From NCBI GenBank assembly GCA_023053685.1, contig JALIGW010000005.1:28818501-28882500 (forward strand): a DNA stretch of 64,000 bases. Reading direction: 5' to 3'. Below are positions 49,928-61,112 of this stretch, in pieces; position 1 is the stretch's first letter; every line of letters begins with the position of its first letter. Under the pieces are notes generated by a model that saw only the letters and a list, made by a program, of their open reading frames with translations, had not been told where the DNA came from and made no database searches. This stretch comes from Diadophis punctatus similis (Eukaryota > Chordata > Lepidosauria > Squamata > Dipsadidae). The position numbers were made by a program, and so were the translations under genes.

Positions 49928-50043
49928 GTTCATGCTCTTTTTAATCTCTGACTGTGGTATAGGTCCTATATTCTTTGCAAAATTCTGGTTGTCAATCCAT
50001 CAAACAGCTGTTTAGAGGACAAGGGAAAAACATTTAGCTAGCA

Positions 50044-50840
50044 ATAGATTAGATTAGATTATTATTAGAGTTGGAAGGGACCTTATAGGTCATCTAGTCC
50101 AACACCCACCCACCCCGCCGCCGCTCAAGCAGGAGTCCCTACACCATTTATGATAAATGGCAGTCCAATCTCCTTTTGAAAGTCTCAAGTGTTGGAGCTC
50201 TCACAACCTCCGCAGGCAAGCTGTTCCACTGGTTGATCGCTCTCACTGTCAGAAAGTTCCTCCTTATTTCCAGGTTGAATCTCTCTTTGGTCAGTTTCCA
50301 TCCATTATTCCTTGTCTGGCCTTCTGGTGCTTTGGAAAACAGCCTAATCCCCTCCTCTCTGTGGCAGCCCCTCAAGTATTGGAACACTATTATCATGTCA
50401 TCCCTGGTCCTTCTCTTCGCCAGACTGGCCAAGCTCAGTTCCTGCAACCGCTCTTTGTATGTTTTAGTTTCCAGTCTCCTTATCATCCTGGTTGCTCTTC
50501 TCTGCACTTTCTCTAGAGCTTCAATGTCTTTTTTATAGTGTGGTGACCAGAACTGGATGCAGTACTCTAGTTGTGGTCTAACTAAGGCTTTATAGAGTGA
50601 TATTAGTACCTCCCTAGTTCTAGATTGTATCCCTCTATTAATGCAACTCAGGATTGCATTGGCTTTTTTGGCCGCTGCTGCACATTGCTGGCTCATATCT
50701 AGTTGGTTGTCCACCAAGACTCCTAGATCCCTCTCGCAGTCGCTGCTATTGAGTGTGGTTTCACCCAGTTTATATGCGTATCTTTGGTTTTTCTTACCTA
50801 GGTGTAGGATTTTACTTTTCTCTGCATTGAATTTCAATAA
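50044..50840 (-). mobile_element. CR1 LINE 3' end, 5'-truncated
   Basis: The antisense 3' terminus is at 50068-50100 (AGAGTTGGAAGGGACCTTAT) with a (TAATCTAATC)n-like tail at 50047-50064. Coding sequence continues to about 50838, where CR1 similarity stops. Confidence 0.93.
50148..50837 (-). pseudogene. CR1 ORF2 reverse transcriptase, C-terminal fragment
   Basis: 229 codons open without a stop. It starts MKFNAEKSKILHLGKKNQ, the segment after the YxDD active site, then ERDLGVLVDNQLDMSQQCAA, RPQLEYCIQFWSPHYKKDI, LEKVQRRATRMIRRLE and EGIRLFSKAPEGQTRNNGWK, and ends LETFKRRLDCHLS. This is thumb and C-terminal region only; the endonuclease and catalytic palm are absent. The clean frame indicates a fairly recent insertion. 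The same MKFN start lies in the partial CR1 at the right edge of the window. Confidence 0.92.
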
Positions 50841-52163
50841 GAGAATGTGAGAAGGTGAGGTTTAATCCTCTACTCCATGTAGGCCAATCTTTTCATGAAT
50901 GTATGGGTGAGAGATTTTGTATGCAACCCATAGTCTTTAATTTGATAGATTGATCCCAATCTACTATCATAGCTAGCCCTCAATGGGATGGGATGGGGAG
51001 ATATACTAGTCTTGCTTTAGTGAATCATTTGTGTTTTAGAAAATGAGGGGAAAGTATGTTTCAGAAAACTTGTTTTAGATTTCAGAATGTGGATTGGTAG
51101 TTAACAATTTACCGGCTATTGCTATTGCTATCTGCTAACTGAAAAAGTTTCAGTTTCCAGTTCAAATTCAGATATCTGTAGCTATGCCTATTCTTCTGTT
51201 ATTCCTGTTGAGGAAACCAAGAAAGAAAAACATGAAGCATAAATGGCCAATTAAATGTAGATCATAGAGTCACCACCATTTCACCTCTGGATGAGATTCT
51301 CTCAGAATAATGTTTAATCAACCATCTAATTGTTATTAAATTGCCTCAAAGTAAAGTTAGATTACAAGTAATTAAATGCATGTGTAAAAAAGTTGGAATT
51401 ACAGTTAGACGGAAAAGAGTTTTTAACTAATGCTGACAATGTAAGTTTCCCTTTTTGGCATTCATTAATTTACTGTGCCTTCATTTGTTCTCATTTTCAT
51501 CTGCCCTTAATAATATGAGAAACTACAGTGATTGCTTATACCACATTGTGTCATTATTTGCCATATTGTCTCTTATTAGTAGGATAATCTAGATGGCTAA
51601 TCAAAAAGTAATTTCTGTCCATTGTTTAATTTACTTTCAGTGAGGTTACCACATAACAATATCTTATGTTATTAAGACTTATGATATTACACAGCCTTAT
51701 TATTATATTATACAGTCATCTAAGAAACTAAATGATTACTGATCTACTACTGGAATCTCCTAATCCAAAAAGGATAAAGAAGTTGCCCTCAATTTTTTTT
51801 TAAAAAAATAAGACAGTATCAACTCTTTAATTGGAGTATGGTATTTAATTAGAATATAATTTATAAAGACTTTTTTTCTTAAAATTATAAATATTTTAAT
51901 AAGAGGTCATTAAAATGAGTACTGTATAATTCTAAGAACATTCAAAAGTTGAAGGATCCTAAATAATAACCTTCTCAATCAAGTTTCAGTCATGACTTTA
52001 TTACATTATTTGTTTGTTTTAGTTAATATAACTGTGAGGGAGAGTGGAAGACTGCCTCCCTTCCTCCCCCCAAAAAGGGAAAAACAGCACCTTAAATCTA
52101 TACATTCAGCTTTCATATATAAAAGGCTAGCGAAGAAGCAAGTACTTGGTAAGTGGTTAGAAG
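50841..52163. other. Unassigned AT-rich stretch
   Basis: No repeat or coding signal found before the MITE at 52164. Confidence 0.45.
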
Positions 52164-52697
52164 CAGTGGTAGGTTCCTACCAGTGCGGTCCACTCTATAG
52201 CACCGGTAGCGGCCCGCTGGTGACGTCACAGTACCGGTGCGGTCGGTTGCCGGTGCCTGGGCACCGTCATTTAAAAACAATTTTTTAAAAATTTATAATA
52301 TAAATTTTAAAATTTATAATAGGCAGGCACTATCTCCATTCCCCTCCCTTCAGCAGCCCGAGAAGCCACGAATGCACGGTGATGATCCTAGGCATTTTTG
52401 CACATTCGAGGCTTCTCAAGCTGCTGAGGGGAGGGGGAACGGGTGGCAGGAGCCTAGGATCATCGAATGGGGAGAAGCATTCAGGCTGGATGGAGCCTCC
52501 TAGAAGAACCGCTGCCGCGGTCTTGCTGCTCCCGCTGCGGGGGGCTGCGTTGCGGGTGGGCAATGCCCCCCCTGCTTCTCCGGCTGCTGCCAAGCTCCCA
52601 AGGCCCACACCCACCCAGTCACATGGCTGGCAAGCCACACCCACAAAATAAGCCACACCCACAGAGTGGTAGTAAAAAAATTAGTAACCCGCCCCTG
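52164..52697. mobile_element. hAT MITE, 534 bp, intact ends
   Basis: The termini are CAGTGGTAGGTTCCTACCAG and TTAGTAACCCGCCCCTG. A perfect 8-bp duplication GTTAGAAG lies at 52156-52163 and 52698-52705. It contains CCGCTGGTGACGTCACAG (subfamily signature) and a CCACACCCAC-rich right part. GC-rich 90-110 codon frames inside it (such as 52330-52662, minus) are not genes. Confidence 0.95.
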
Positions 52698-52705
52698 GTT
52701 AGAAG

Positions 52706-53139
52706 GTCTAATTGTGAGTACCTCATGAATTTCAGGAGGGAAAACATTCCAGAATATTTACCACTGAGGAGGTTCTTTGTAACTTCAAGAAGTTAATCTG
52801 TGTGTTTTAGGGAAGATGCACATGATCTTACTAATTGATCCAGTTTTTAGCAATGAAGGAGATCTGTCTGATATCCTGGTTTGTTTACAGCAAAGCCTTT
52901 AACCTGGTTTAGTATTGAATTGGTATTCAATGTTAAGTTTAAATTATCATATTTGTGACTTTTTTGACATAGCACTAGTATGTGACAAACCAAGCTGAAA
53001 TATGTAAATAATAATACTAATGATAACCTTAACTGTAGAGAAAAACTGTTGAATTCAGGCTTTTGTTCATCTTAGCATCATGAGTCAATATCAAATATCA
53101 ATTTCTGTGTAGCTGGTGCTAATCTTTTTATGTTTCTGC
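52706..53139. other. Unassigned stretch
   Basis: Nothing recognised between the MITE and the LINE fragment. Confidence 0.4.
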
Positions 53140-53610
53140 TTTCCTTTTAATTTATGTCTCTGATTTGGTTAAAAAAGATTACTAAACTCTAAAACGTTCC
53201 TTCCAAATTTCCTTCATTTTAGCATCATCTTGAATCATGTGATCTCTTTAATTCTTGATTTCATTTAACCTGCTGGAGGCTCTTTGTTTAGCCACACATA
53301 TCCACTTTGGGATCAATGGTTCATTTCCATCAAAATTGGTCTGAGGTTTCTCATGAGTTTACTGTTTCTTGCTGTCTTTGACAACACTCCTTGTAATTTT
53401 ATTGCTATCTCTATATGCATTACATAGTATCCTCATTTTTGCAGGAATCATCCTCTTGTATGCCTTTTTCTTACCCATGGTTCTTTTCACTTTATCAGTC
53501 CAGCAGGCATTTTTTCAATCTTCTCATTAGCATTTCTATGCCACTTTGTAACATAATTGTTTTCACTCTGTTCCACGCAATTTCCCTATTCTCTTTCCAC
53601 ACATCCACCC
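53140..53610 (-). mobile_element. Non-LTR retrotransposon fragment (RTE-like?), linker and start of RT region
   Basis: A minus-strand broken frame reads EWVDVWKENREIAWNRVKTI, then KKKAYKRMIPAKMRILCNAY, RDSNKITRSVVKDSKK and KEIWKER. This fits the region between endonuclease and reverse transcriptase of RTE-type LINEs. Probably the same copy as the fragment at 54035-54400, from which it is separated by an L2/MITE block. Confidence 0.4.
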
Positions 53611-53639
53611 ATTCCACACATCCACACATCCCTCCCAGT

Positions 53640-53904
53640 GGGGGGAGGGGATCTCTGGTGGGACGGGGAGTGGGAGCATTACGGTCATAACAGGGAGGGG
53701 TAGGTATGGCGGGAGCAGAGGGGTAGGCTGCTCTCCGGGAATGAGAACTCGCTGTCTTCAAGCGATTCCTTGTTCTGGCCCCTCTGGTTTGGTTCCATCT
53801 AGCTCAGCCCGAGTACCTGGTAACCAGGGATGTCAGGATCCTGGGCTCAAGCTGCTGCTGTTGAATGCCAGGTCGATTACGAACAAGGCCCCCCTAATTC
53901 AAAA
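53640..53904 (+). mobile_element. L2 LINE 5' region with start of endonuclease
   Basis: G-rich leader, then the frame 53741-53904 ending CQDPGLKLLLLNARSITNKA followed by PLIQ. LNARSITNK is the first conserved block of the L2 apurinic endonuclease. The element stops after about 15 codons of that domain. Most L2 copies are 5'-truncated, so keeping only the 5' end is unusual. Confidence 0.65.
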
Positions 53905-54028
53905 AAAGAGATGGCGGCGCCTACGGACCAGCACCAACCGAACCGGTTCTGTGACATCATCGTGACATCACCAGCAGGTCACTACCGGTTTGGGCGAACC
54001 GGTCCGAACCGGGAGGAACCCATCTCTG
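53905..54028 (-). mobile_element. hAT MITE half, joined to L2
   Basis: Inverted relative of the left part of the 36629 element: GATGGCGGCGCC, GTGACATCACCAGCAGGTCA, then GAACCGGTCCGAACCGGGAG and the terminus GAACCCATCTCTG. One terminus is missing, and the broken end coincides with the end of the L2 fragment. Confidence 0.75.
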
Positions 54029-54034
54029 GATGTA

Positions 54035-54400
54035 AGAATAATCTTACTTCTCTATCTAATCTTTTCATTCAGGTTTCATATTTTCATTCACTTTCATTCT
54101 TTCATTTTCTTCCATTTTTCTCCTCAATATTTACTTTTGACACTGCCAAAAATATGGTCCGTCCACATTCAAAATACTTGTATACTTGACTAATTCTCTC
54201 ATCTTGTTCCTACCCATCTAATTCATGCAACCTAACAGAATGACATTTTTCCATTGATCACATTCATACAGAATGTTTCACAATTTTTCCAAAACTCATA
54301 TCTGGTTCTTCTTTTGTTACTATTCACTGAAGTGTAACATGCAATTATCTCCAACCTATATAGGTTGGACCAGTGTTCTTCTGAGATAGCACTAAAATCC
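54035..54400 (-). mobile_element. Possible LINE endonuclease fragment (RTE-like?)
   Basis: A minus-strand broken frame contains RYEFWKNCETFCMNV and a degraded WVGTR block, resembling the stretch before and after the GDLN motif of LINE endonucleases. Weak, but orientation and order fit the fragment at 53140-53610. Confidence 0.3.
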
Positions 54401-54709
54401 GACCAAAAGGAGCCCAGAATATCAGCTGATATTCAGGCTCATTTTGAATGCCCCCCCCAAAAAAACACTAGAACACCAGGATGAGAATTATAGACGGCTA
54501 AATTCACCAGTTTAGCCATCTGTCCAAATTCACCTTGTTCCAAGACCCTGCCTATCCTATTCGTCACTGAGCAAAATGGTTGATGGGTGTTTTCTCATTC
54601 CTTGGTGATAATTCATGGAAGAAGTGAAAAAAGAAACAAAGCTGAGTGAATCCTCTTTTCTTTCCTAACATATCTTGTAAATAAGTAACATATCATACAG
54701 TAACTTCTT

Positions 54710-54754
54710 CACCACCACCACCACCACCACCACCACCACCACCATCATCATTTT
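54710..54754. repeat. (CAC)n(ATC)n microsatellite
   Basis: About 11 CAC units then ATCATCATC. It lies at the 3' end of the LINE fragment that follows and is probably its tail. Confidence 0.9.
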
Positions 54755-55130
54755 GGCCATTGTCTATCCATTGCAGGATGAAGGCCTCTTCCTCATGTTT
54801 CCAACCCATACGGGTCCTGAGCTTTCTTTTGCCAATTGGGCCTGCAATACTTGCTGATGTCATCGATCCATCGTTTTAGGTCTCTTTCACAGACACTTTT
54901 TATTAAGTGGGATCCATTCTATGACTGCCTTGGTCCACCTGCCATTAGTTCTTCTTGCTATGTGAATAGCCCATTTCCATTTCAATTCTTTTACTCTCTT
55001 TATGATTTTGTATACTTTCATTCGTTCTCTAATCCATGTGCAGGTCTTTCTATGTTGTCTTGTAATGCCGAGCATGTATATTTCCATAGCCCTTTGCGCT
55101 ATACAGTGACATATCACTGTAAATAAAAAT
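54755..55130 (-). mobile_element. RTE-type LINE 3' end (ORF2 C-terminus)
   Basis: The minus frame contains RAMEIYMLGITRQHRKTCTW, then IRERMKVYKIIKRVKELKWK, WAIHIARRTNGRWTKAVIEW. This is the C-terminal block common to RTE-like endonuclease/reverse-transcriptase proteins (RxMLG...KWxWAxHxAR...RWTxxVxEW). The frame beyond about 55130 is unrelated. A trinucleotide tail at 54710 suits RTE elements. Confidence 0.75.
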
Positions 55131-56786
55131 ACAATTGTTGATATGGTGCTTATAGCAAGGCAGGGGACAAATAACAAAGGATGCATTGCAACCTCAGGTT
55201 GCAAAAATCTGCCCCTTCTATACTTACATTGTGAAATCATAAACCATTATCAGAATGTGTTTCCATTGTGATATCAAGATACAAGTGCTATCATTTTTGC
55301 ATCATCATTATATCAGAAATCTCTATATCATAGATCTATTTGTATAATGATGTGCTGCCTCACTGTTTCCCATGCCTAAAGGAATTCTCATGGTCTTTTT
55401 TGGCTCGGAAAGTAGGAAAAGCCAGGTATATACTGATGTGGGATCATATGCTATAAGAATGATATTCTTTATCAGCAATCAAGTAACACAACCAAAGGAA
55501 TTTCTATAGCAGCTTGAAAAATGTTAGAAAAATAATACTTTTTCACAGGAGAGGAAACATTTTTTGAACAGCATGACTACTGGCTGCTTTACAGAAACTG
55601 GCACATCTAGGGCTTTGGAATACACTGGTATCTGTTTTTTAGAACAGAAGAACCAGAATAAAACTATGTTGGTCTCCAATCCAGCATTCATTTGTCTACA
55701 TGGTTTGTAAACTTTGTAAATTGCTCTCTAATTGCATTAGCATCTAGGCTTTTCATAGTTTAATCAGAATCATAAATAAACACAATAATTATACTAAGGA
55801 AAGCAAATCTTCCAAATGTCCCCTTAAATTAAAAATACCTTACAAAAGTCTTCTGCATCTTTAGTTGATGGTATAGAACAATCAGAGGACTTTCACATTC
55901 ATAGGCCACCCTGGAGATGAAAGGAATATGAAAGAATATTGATGTATTTGTCTTGCACTGTGACTTTTAAACATAATTATAACCTAAGAATCCATAAAAT
56001 ATTCATCCAGGCAGAAAGGTCTGCCTGGGTCCCCAACCCCCACTTTTCTCTAGAACCTTGATAAGCAAACTTAGTTTGGAATTCAGTTGCTGAAATTTTG
56101 ATTGACATCATGCATGAAAATCACATTAGTCTGCTTGTAAAACTTGCTCTGCCTACCTGCATAGTAGAGGATTACTTGTAAAGCCCCATTTATTAATTTA
56201 CAAGTTATTAAAATTGACTTGGTTCCTGAATACCTCAGTAATAATGTGGGACCATATGTCTTTGGTCATTTTACCTCTGGCCTCTCTCAACTGGATTAGT
56301 CTGGCTGAAAACATCAAGCCACAGGGCACTTTTAGCATTTGCTTGTACCTGATTAAATTCATTAACCATGCAGGTCAGAGTGTTTGACTTTCCAACACAT
56401 TTGCAACTTTAAGTTCAAGTGCTACATTTTGTGGCTGGCTATGCAACCTCTATAAAACTGAGGTGATTCCCCCCCCCCTCTTTTGGTTAGGTTTGTGCAT
56501 TCTTTTTATTTTTGTGGACCAATCATGCTGGAAACTTTGGTTTAATATTTTAATAATTTATTTTATTTCTTTTATCATGTTTTTGACTGCATTTTCTTTT
56601 GAGAAATAGCATTTTTAAAGGCATGAGATTCACATGAATACATGAATATTGAAGTCATCCAATAAGATGATGAAAGCCATTTAGTGTAGTGATTAAGATG
56701 TTGGCTTGGATTGGAGAGACTAGATTTTTAAGTCCTCACTTAAGCTCACCATGCGCTGGATGGTTGGGATGTGACCATTCTCTGTC
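55131..56786. other. Unassigned stretch
   Basis: No element seen. 56180-56440 (TACCTCAGTAATAATGTGGG, ACCTGATTAAATTCATTAAC) is repeat-free and may be constrained. Confidence 0.4.
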
Positions 56787-56794
56787 AGCTACTC

Positions 56795-56911
56795 CAGAGG
56801 TCTTTAAACTTGGCAACTTTAAGACTTGTGGACTTCGACTCCCAGAATTCTCCAAGAATTCTGGGAGTTGAAGTCCACAAGTCTTAAAGTTGCCAAGTTT
56901 GGGGACCCCTG
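56795..56911. mobile_element. Palindromic hAT MITE, 117 bp
   Basis: CAGAGGTCTTTAAACTTGGC to its complement ending GGGGACCCCTG, with arms covering nearly the whole element around AATTCTCCAAGAATT. A perfect 8-bp duplication AGCTACTC lies at 56787-56794 and 56912-56919. Confidence 0.95.
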
Positions 56912-56919
56912 AGCTACTC

Positions 56920-57598
56920 TATTTCCCAAGGTGGTAGTGAGGAGAACATTTGAGGAAACCCAAATGTAAACTACACTGATCTCTCCAAGAAAAGGCAGGA
57001 TGTAACTGCATAAAAGAGATAATAAATCTTATTTTCCCTGGAGATACAACATTCAAATATAAGTATTTTTTTAAACATTTTTTTCTTTTATTAGAAGGCC
57101 GTGAATCAGTTAGAAAGAGGGAGAGAAGAGTTCATATTGCACATTTAGAGGCATGTATATTTGAAAAGATTATTATAAATAGCAATAATCTGAATGGAAC
57201 TCACAATCTGTATTTCCCTTGCTATTAAAGACTTCTGTAAAAATACACTACGTTTGCACCAGTCACAGTGAGTGTAGATATTCTGAACCATGTCAAATAG
57301 TACTCATAGATTCTGACACATGACAATAGGAATGGGACTCTGCTTACTAGCCTACTTTCTTATAGTCTGTTCCCACTGCTGTAGTAGGAGCAAAGATCTG
57401 AAGCAGGAAGCTGTTTGATGTTATATGCTTGGATAACACAGGAAATTGAGAGATGGTGCATTCTTTTCCGGTATCAATATTGGTGGATGTGGATACTGGT
57501 GCACGATGGAACACATGAGTATTCAATGCAATGGACAATATGTGAAGATGAAAATCCAAATAGGCTATATCTTATTTCCAGGCAAAGGGCAACACTAG
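56920..57598. other. Unassigned stretch
   Basis: Nothing recognised. A 70-codon minus frame at 57347-57559 has no domain. Confidence 0.45.
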
Positions 57599-57737
57599 CA
57601 GCGGTGGGTTGCTCCCGTTTCGGCCCGGTTCTAAGCGTGGCTCCACCCACCCACCCGGGACGCTTCTGCACATGCGCAGAAGCGTTGCGTGCGTGCGCAA
57701 GTGAACCGGTAGTAAAGGGTTTTAGAACCCACTACTG
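57599..57737. mobile_element. hAT MITE, 139 bp
   Basis: CAGCGGTGGGTTGCTCCCGT to TTTAGAACCCACTACTG; inverted relative of the MITE at 424-610, sharing ACGCTTCTGCACATGCGCAG. The eight bases on each side (AACACTAG, AAGATTCC) do not match, so the duplication has decayed or an end is rearranged. Confidence 0.85.
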
Positions 57738-58580
57738 AAGATTCCTGAGCAATCTTTCTAAAATATATGGGATACATACAAAAGGAGAGATAGCAGAGAT
57801 GAATATGTCAACTCTTTCCCTCCACCATTTTCTATTACATTTTCAATGTTATAAAAGCACTGCATCCGTCATACAGACCATATATAACCCATGAGAGGAG
57901 CAGGGGGAAGAAAAGGGTGAAAAGGATGCGGCTTTGCCTTTCAACACGGCAACAAATACTTAGTGTATTGTAATAGGAAGATTTTCTAATTAATAATTTG
58001 AATAACCAAAGCGTCATGTGCAAAGTTAACCACTAAAAAATACATTTAAAATGTTGAAATCACCTGTGGAGAAATATAAGACATTTCCATAAATATAGGT
58101 TTTCTCATTTAAATTATTTTTGACTGTGTATATGGCGTTCATGGAAGAGAGGAGAGGTTTTAATAAAATGACCCAATCAAATCTCTCTTGCTCAACCAAC
58201 TTTTCACAGAACAAGTTGACAGGGAATTAAGAGATATTTAGAGTATATGAAAAAAAGGTCACACATCTATATTTAGTAGCATCCTAAATAGCTACAGTAA
58301 TTTATTGTGATTATTCCATTATGCTGTTTCCCTGGGAATGCAAATCTATCATAATGATTTCATTTCAGATAGAAACCAGTTAAAAGCTGACCCCAACCAA
58401 GATGCAATTTAAGATCACAGTTAAACTCCGTTATCTTTTCTGTCTATGAAAATATGAACACATATAGAATCCATCAGGTAATAAGTTGTTTTGCTATATC
58501 ATAATTCTGAAGTGAGAAATACATTTAGATCTATGTTATCATGGATCCAATATAAGCCAATGAATTAGCCATGTGCCATT
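57738..58580. other. Unassigned AT-rich stretch
   Basis: No element or coding signal. Confidence 0.45.
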
Positions 58581-58642
58581 AGCCGCCCAGAGTCCTTTGG
58601 GAGTTGGGCGGCATATAAATTTAATAAAATAAATAAATAAAT
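58581..58642 (+). mobile_element. L2 LINE 3' terminus fragment
   Basis: AGCCGCCCAGAGTCCTTTGG, GAGTTGGGCGGCATATAAAT and an (AATA)n tail. This is the plus-strand counterpart of the terminus at 15780-15830. Confidence 0.8.
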
Positions 58643-58879
58643 GTGTTTTATGGAGACATAATTCTGGAGAACAAGGCAACTAGATGTCAACATTTTTAAA
58701 ATTATCCAAGCCACAAGTTAGTGAACAGTATGCAGCCAACTTCAGAATTTGAGCATTTGTATAACTTCTTATACAATTTCACATACAAAACACCTTGAAG
58801 GAATTTGTAATAAAAGTAAGGTATTTAGAAAACATATTCATTAAAGGTTAGAGTAGAGAAACAAGCAAAATGGAAACAT

Positions 58880-59985
58880 TTATCCAATGCATAGGTGGGA
58901 GTGCCTCTTCAACAAGCTCCTAAAAGATGCATTAATGATAGCAATTATCCATACTTTGGTTGGAACTCATCTTGATTACTACAATGCGTTTTATTTATTT
59001 ATTTATTATTTATTTATTTATTTGTCAAACATGTATAGGATAGTAGTATTTTGTATAAACATAAGTAAAAAGTAACGATAAAAGAGGACAAGAGGACAGT
59101 AGGACAGGGACGGTAGGCACAGTGGTGCGCTTATGCACGCCCCTTACAGACCTCTTAAAAACGAGGAGAGGTCGACTGTAGACAGTCTAAGGTTAAAGTT
59201 TTTGGGGTTTGGGGAAGAAACCACAGAGTCAGGTAGTGCATTCCAGGCATTGATCACTCTGTTGCTGAAGTCGTATTTTCTGCAGTTTGAATCTATTACG
59301 TGCTCGTGTATTGTTGCGGTTGAAGCTGAAGTAGTCATTAACAGGAAGGACATTTTGGTATATGATTTTATGAACTACATTTAGATCAGATCTTTTTTTT
59401 TTTTACATGAGACTGCCCTTGAAAAAAGTCTGAAAATGTCAGCTGGTGCAAAACAGATTGATCAGACTGATCATAGTATAGGACTTATGTGATGACTGTA
59501 TTGGAATATCTGCACAGATTGCTACCTCTCTTTTAGACACATTTTAAGATGTTAGAGATAAATTTTAAAGGACTTAGTGCTTTTATTATTTTTAGAACCC
59601 TCTTCCCCATTAGGCCTCGTTACTTAGGTCAATGGCCTTTCTAAAGATGATATGCATCCCCCTCCAGAAGCTTAACTAATCAGTACATGGGAAGTAGTCT
59701 TCTCCTTTGTAACTACTAGAAGATGGCATGCACTCCCTGAGGAAGTACTGTATGTCTGGTTCCCATTCTCCCAATATCTGGGAAGATGGTACAAACGCAG
59801 TGGTGATACAAAAGCTTCTACCAAGCTTTTAATTGTTACAGTAATTCTTTTAATGTCTAATTTTGAAGTTGATTTTAATGGTGTTAATTCTTGTTTTATG
59901 TTTAACTTTGTTTATTTTATTGTCGCAAGTTGTCTTGAGTGTTCAGTTAAACAGAAAATGAGATAAATTTAGGAGTAAATAAAAG
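58880..59985 (+). mobile_element. L2 LINE 3' part, split by another LINE
   Basis: L2 coding remnant up to about 58988 (LLKDALMIAIIHTLVG, THLDYYNA), resuming near 59402 with TACATGAGACTGCCCTTGAA, the next few codons of the same domain. It then decays to about 59985, ending in AGGAGTAAATAAAAG. The intervening DNA is a foreign insertion. Confidence 0.75.
58987..59402 (-). mobile_element. Non-LTR retrotransposon 3' end nested in L2
   Basis: Minus-strand element with a (AATA)n tail at 58987-59023. The minus frame 59144-59353 contains CRKYDFSNRVINAWNALPDS, then VVSSPNPKNFNLRLSTVDLS. The FSNRVINxWNxLPxSVV block is a hallmark of CR1/L2/Rex1-group ORF2 C-termini, and the copy is unlike the L2 and CR1 sequences in this window, so possibly Rex1/Babar. 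A T-rich run at 59391-59402 borders it. Confidence 0.7.
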
Positions 59986-60074
59986 TAAGAAAAATAAGAG
60001 CCTCAGACATTTTGGGAAGTGAGAAAATTTTGAAATGTATTCACCTTGAATAATTACAGAATAATAGTGTATGT

Positions 60075-60209
60075 CGGGGGTATCAAACTCGCGCCATCAT
60101 GGTGGTGTCATGTGACATATTGCAACTCCCTCCCCCTTCGCTAAACTGGGTGTGGACATGGCCAGCAAGTGATGCATCCGGCCCACGGGCCGCGAGTTTG
60201 ACAGCCCTG
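60075..60209. mobile_element. hAT MITE (TGTCAAACTC type), 135 bp
   Basis: CGGGGGTATCAAACTCGCGC to GGGCCGCGAGTTTGACAGCC then CTG. Flanks GTGTATGT (60067-60074) and GTGTAGGT (60210-60217) match at 7 of 8 bases. Confidence 0.88.
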
Positions 60210-60217
60210 GTGTAGGT

Positions 60218-61072
60218 GCTTCCACACAAGAACTCTCAATAGGCTTCACAGGAGCTCTTGATCTCAGTTGTATTTGAGAATTAAGATGATTCATTTCTGG
60301 CTCATCATTGTAGTTGCTCTACAAATCACAGTAAAGCTAATTGTTGGTTTGTTTTGGGGAGATGTTGGAAATATTGCTTCTCTGAAGAGCTTCTTGGTAG
60401 TTGGTTTATTTACATGAACTACCACATCAATAAACAAGTACATGCAACAGGAAGTAAGAACTGATTATTTTCTTTATTATCCTTTTGTATGGCACTTAGA
60501 TGAGAGGATTTTTGCTAAGCAGACTCTGCAGAACAGTAATTTTAAGGTTTTGAAGTTGGGAGATTTGCAGATAATCATTAGATCATTTGGAGAAAAATCT
60601 AGAGTAAAGTAAATACAGAGTGGAATAAAAAGTGGTGGTATGCGGAAGTGACCTCTATCAATCTCAATGCATGAAGCAGGAACTCTTCTTATGATCTTAG
60701 TTATCTAATCAGGTATTAGGAACAATCAATTGGGAATAGATGCTTGCTTATTTGCTTTATTGCATGGTCTATAGAAACTAGAGGAAGTTTTATCCTCTTT
60801 CATATTGCTAGAAATAGAATTAACTTAACAAAGAGATAGCCAATAGAGTCAGAAATAACTCAAAATAGCATTTCTTTGTGCAATATCTAAGACATTTATG
60901 GAAGCAATAATTACAACTGTTTGGTTTAGAAGGCAATTAAAACTAGAAAATAGACCCGATTTTGGCTGCATTTGTTAGATAAAACCATCAGAGGTACCAT
61001 GATTGGAATATGAGTTGTAGGGGAGGAAACAGGGAACAACTTATTTCTGCATGTAAATGTACTAGGCCTACT
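60218..61072. other. Unassigned AT-rich stretch
   Basis: Nothing recognised. Confidence 0.45.
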
Positions 61073-61073
61073 G

Positions 61074-61110
<37 letters not shown>
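61073..61110. repeat. (TG)n microsatellite
   Basis: About 18 TG units. Confidence 0.95.
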
Positions 61111-61112
<2 letters not shown>

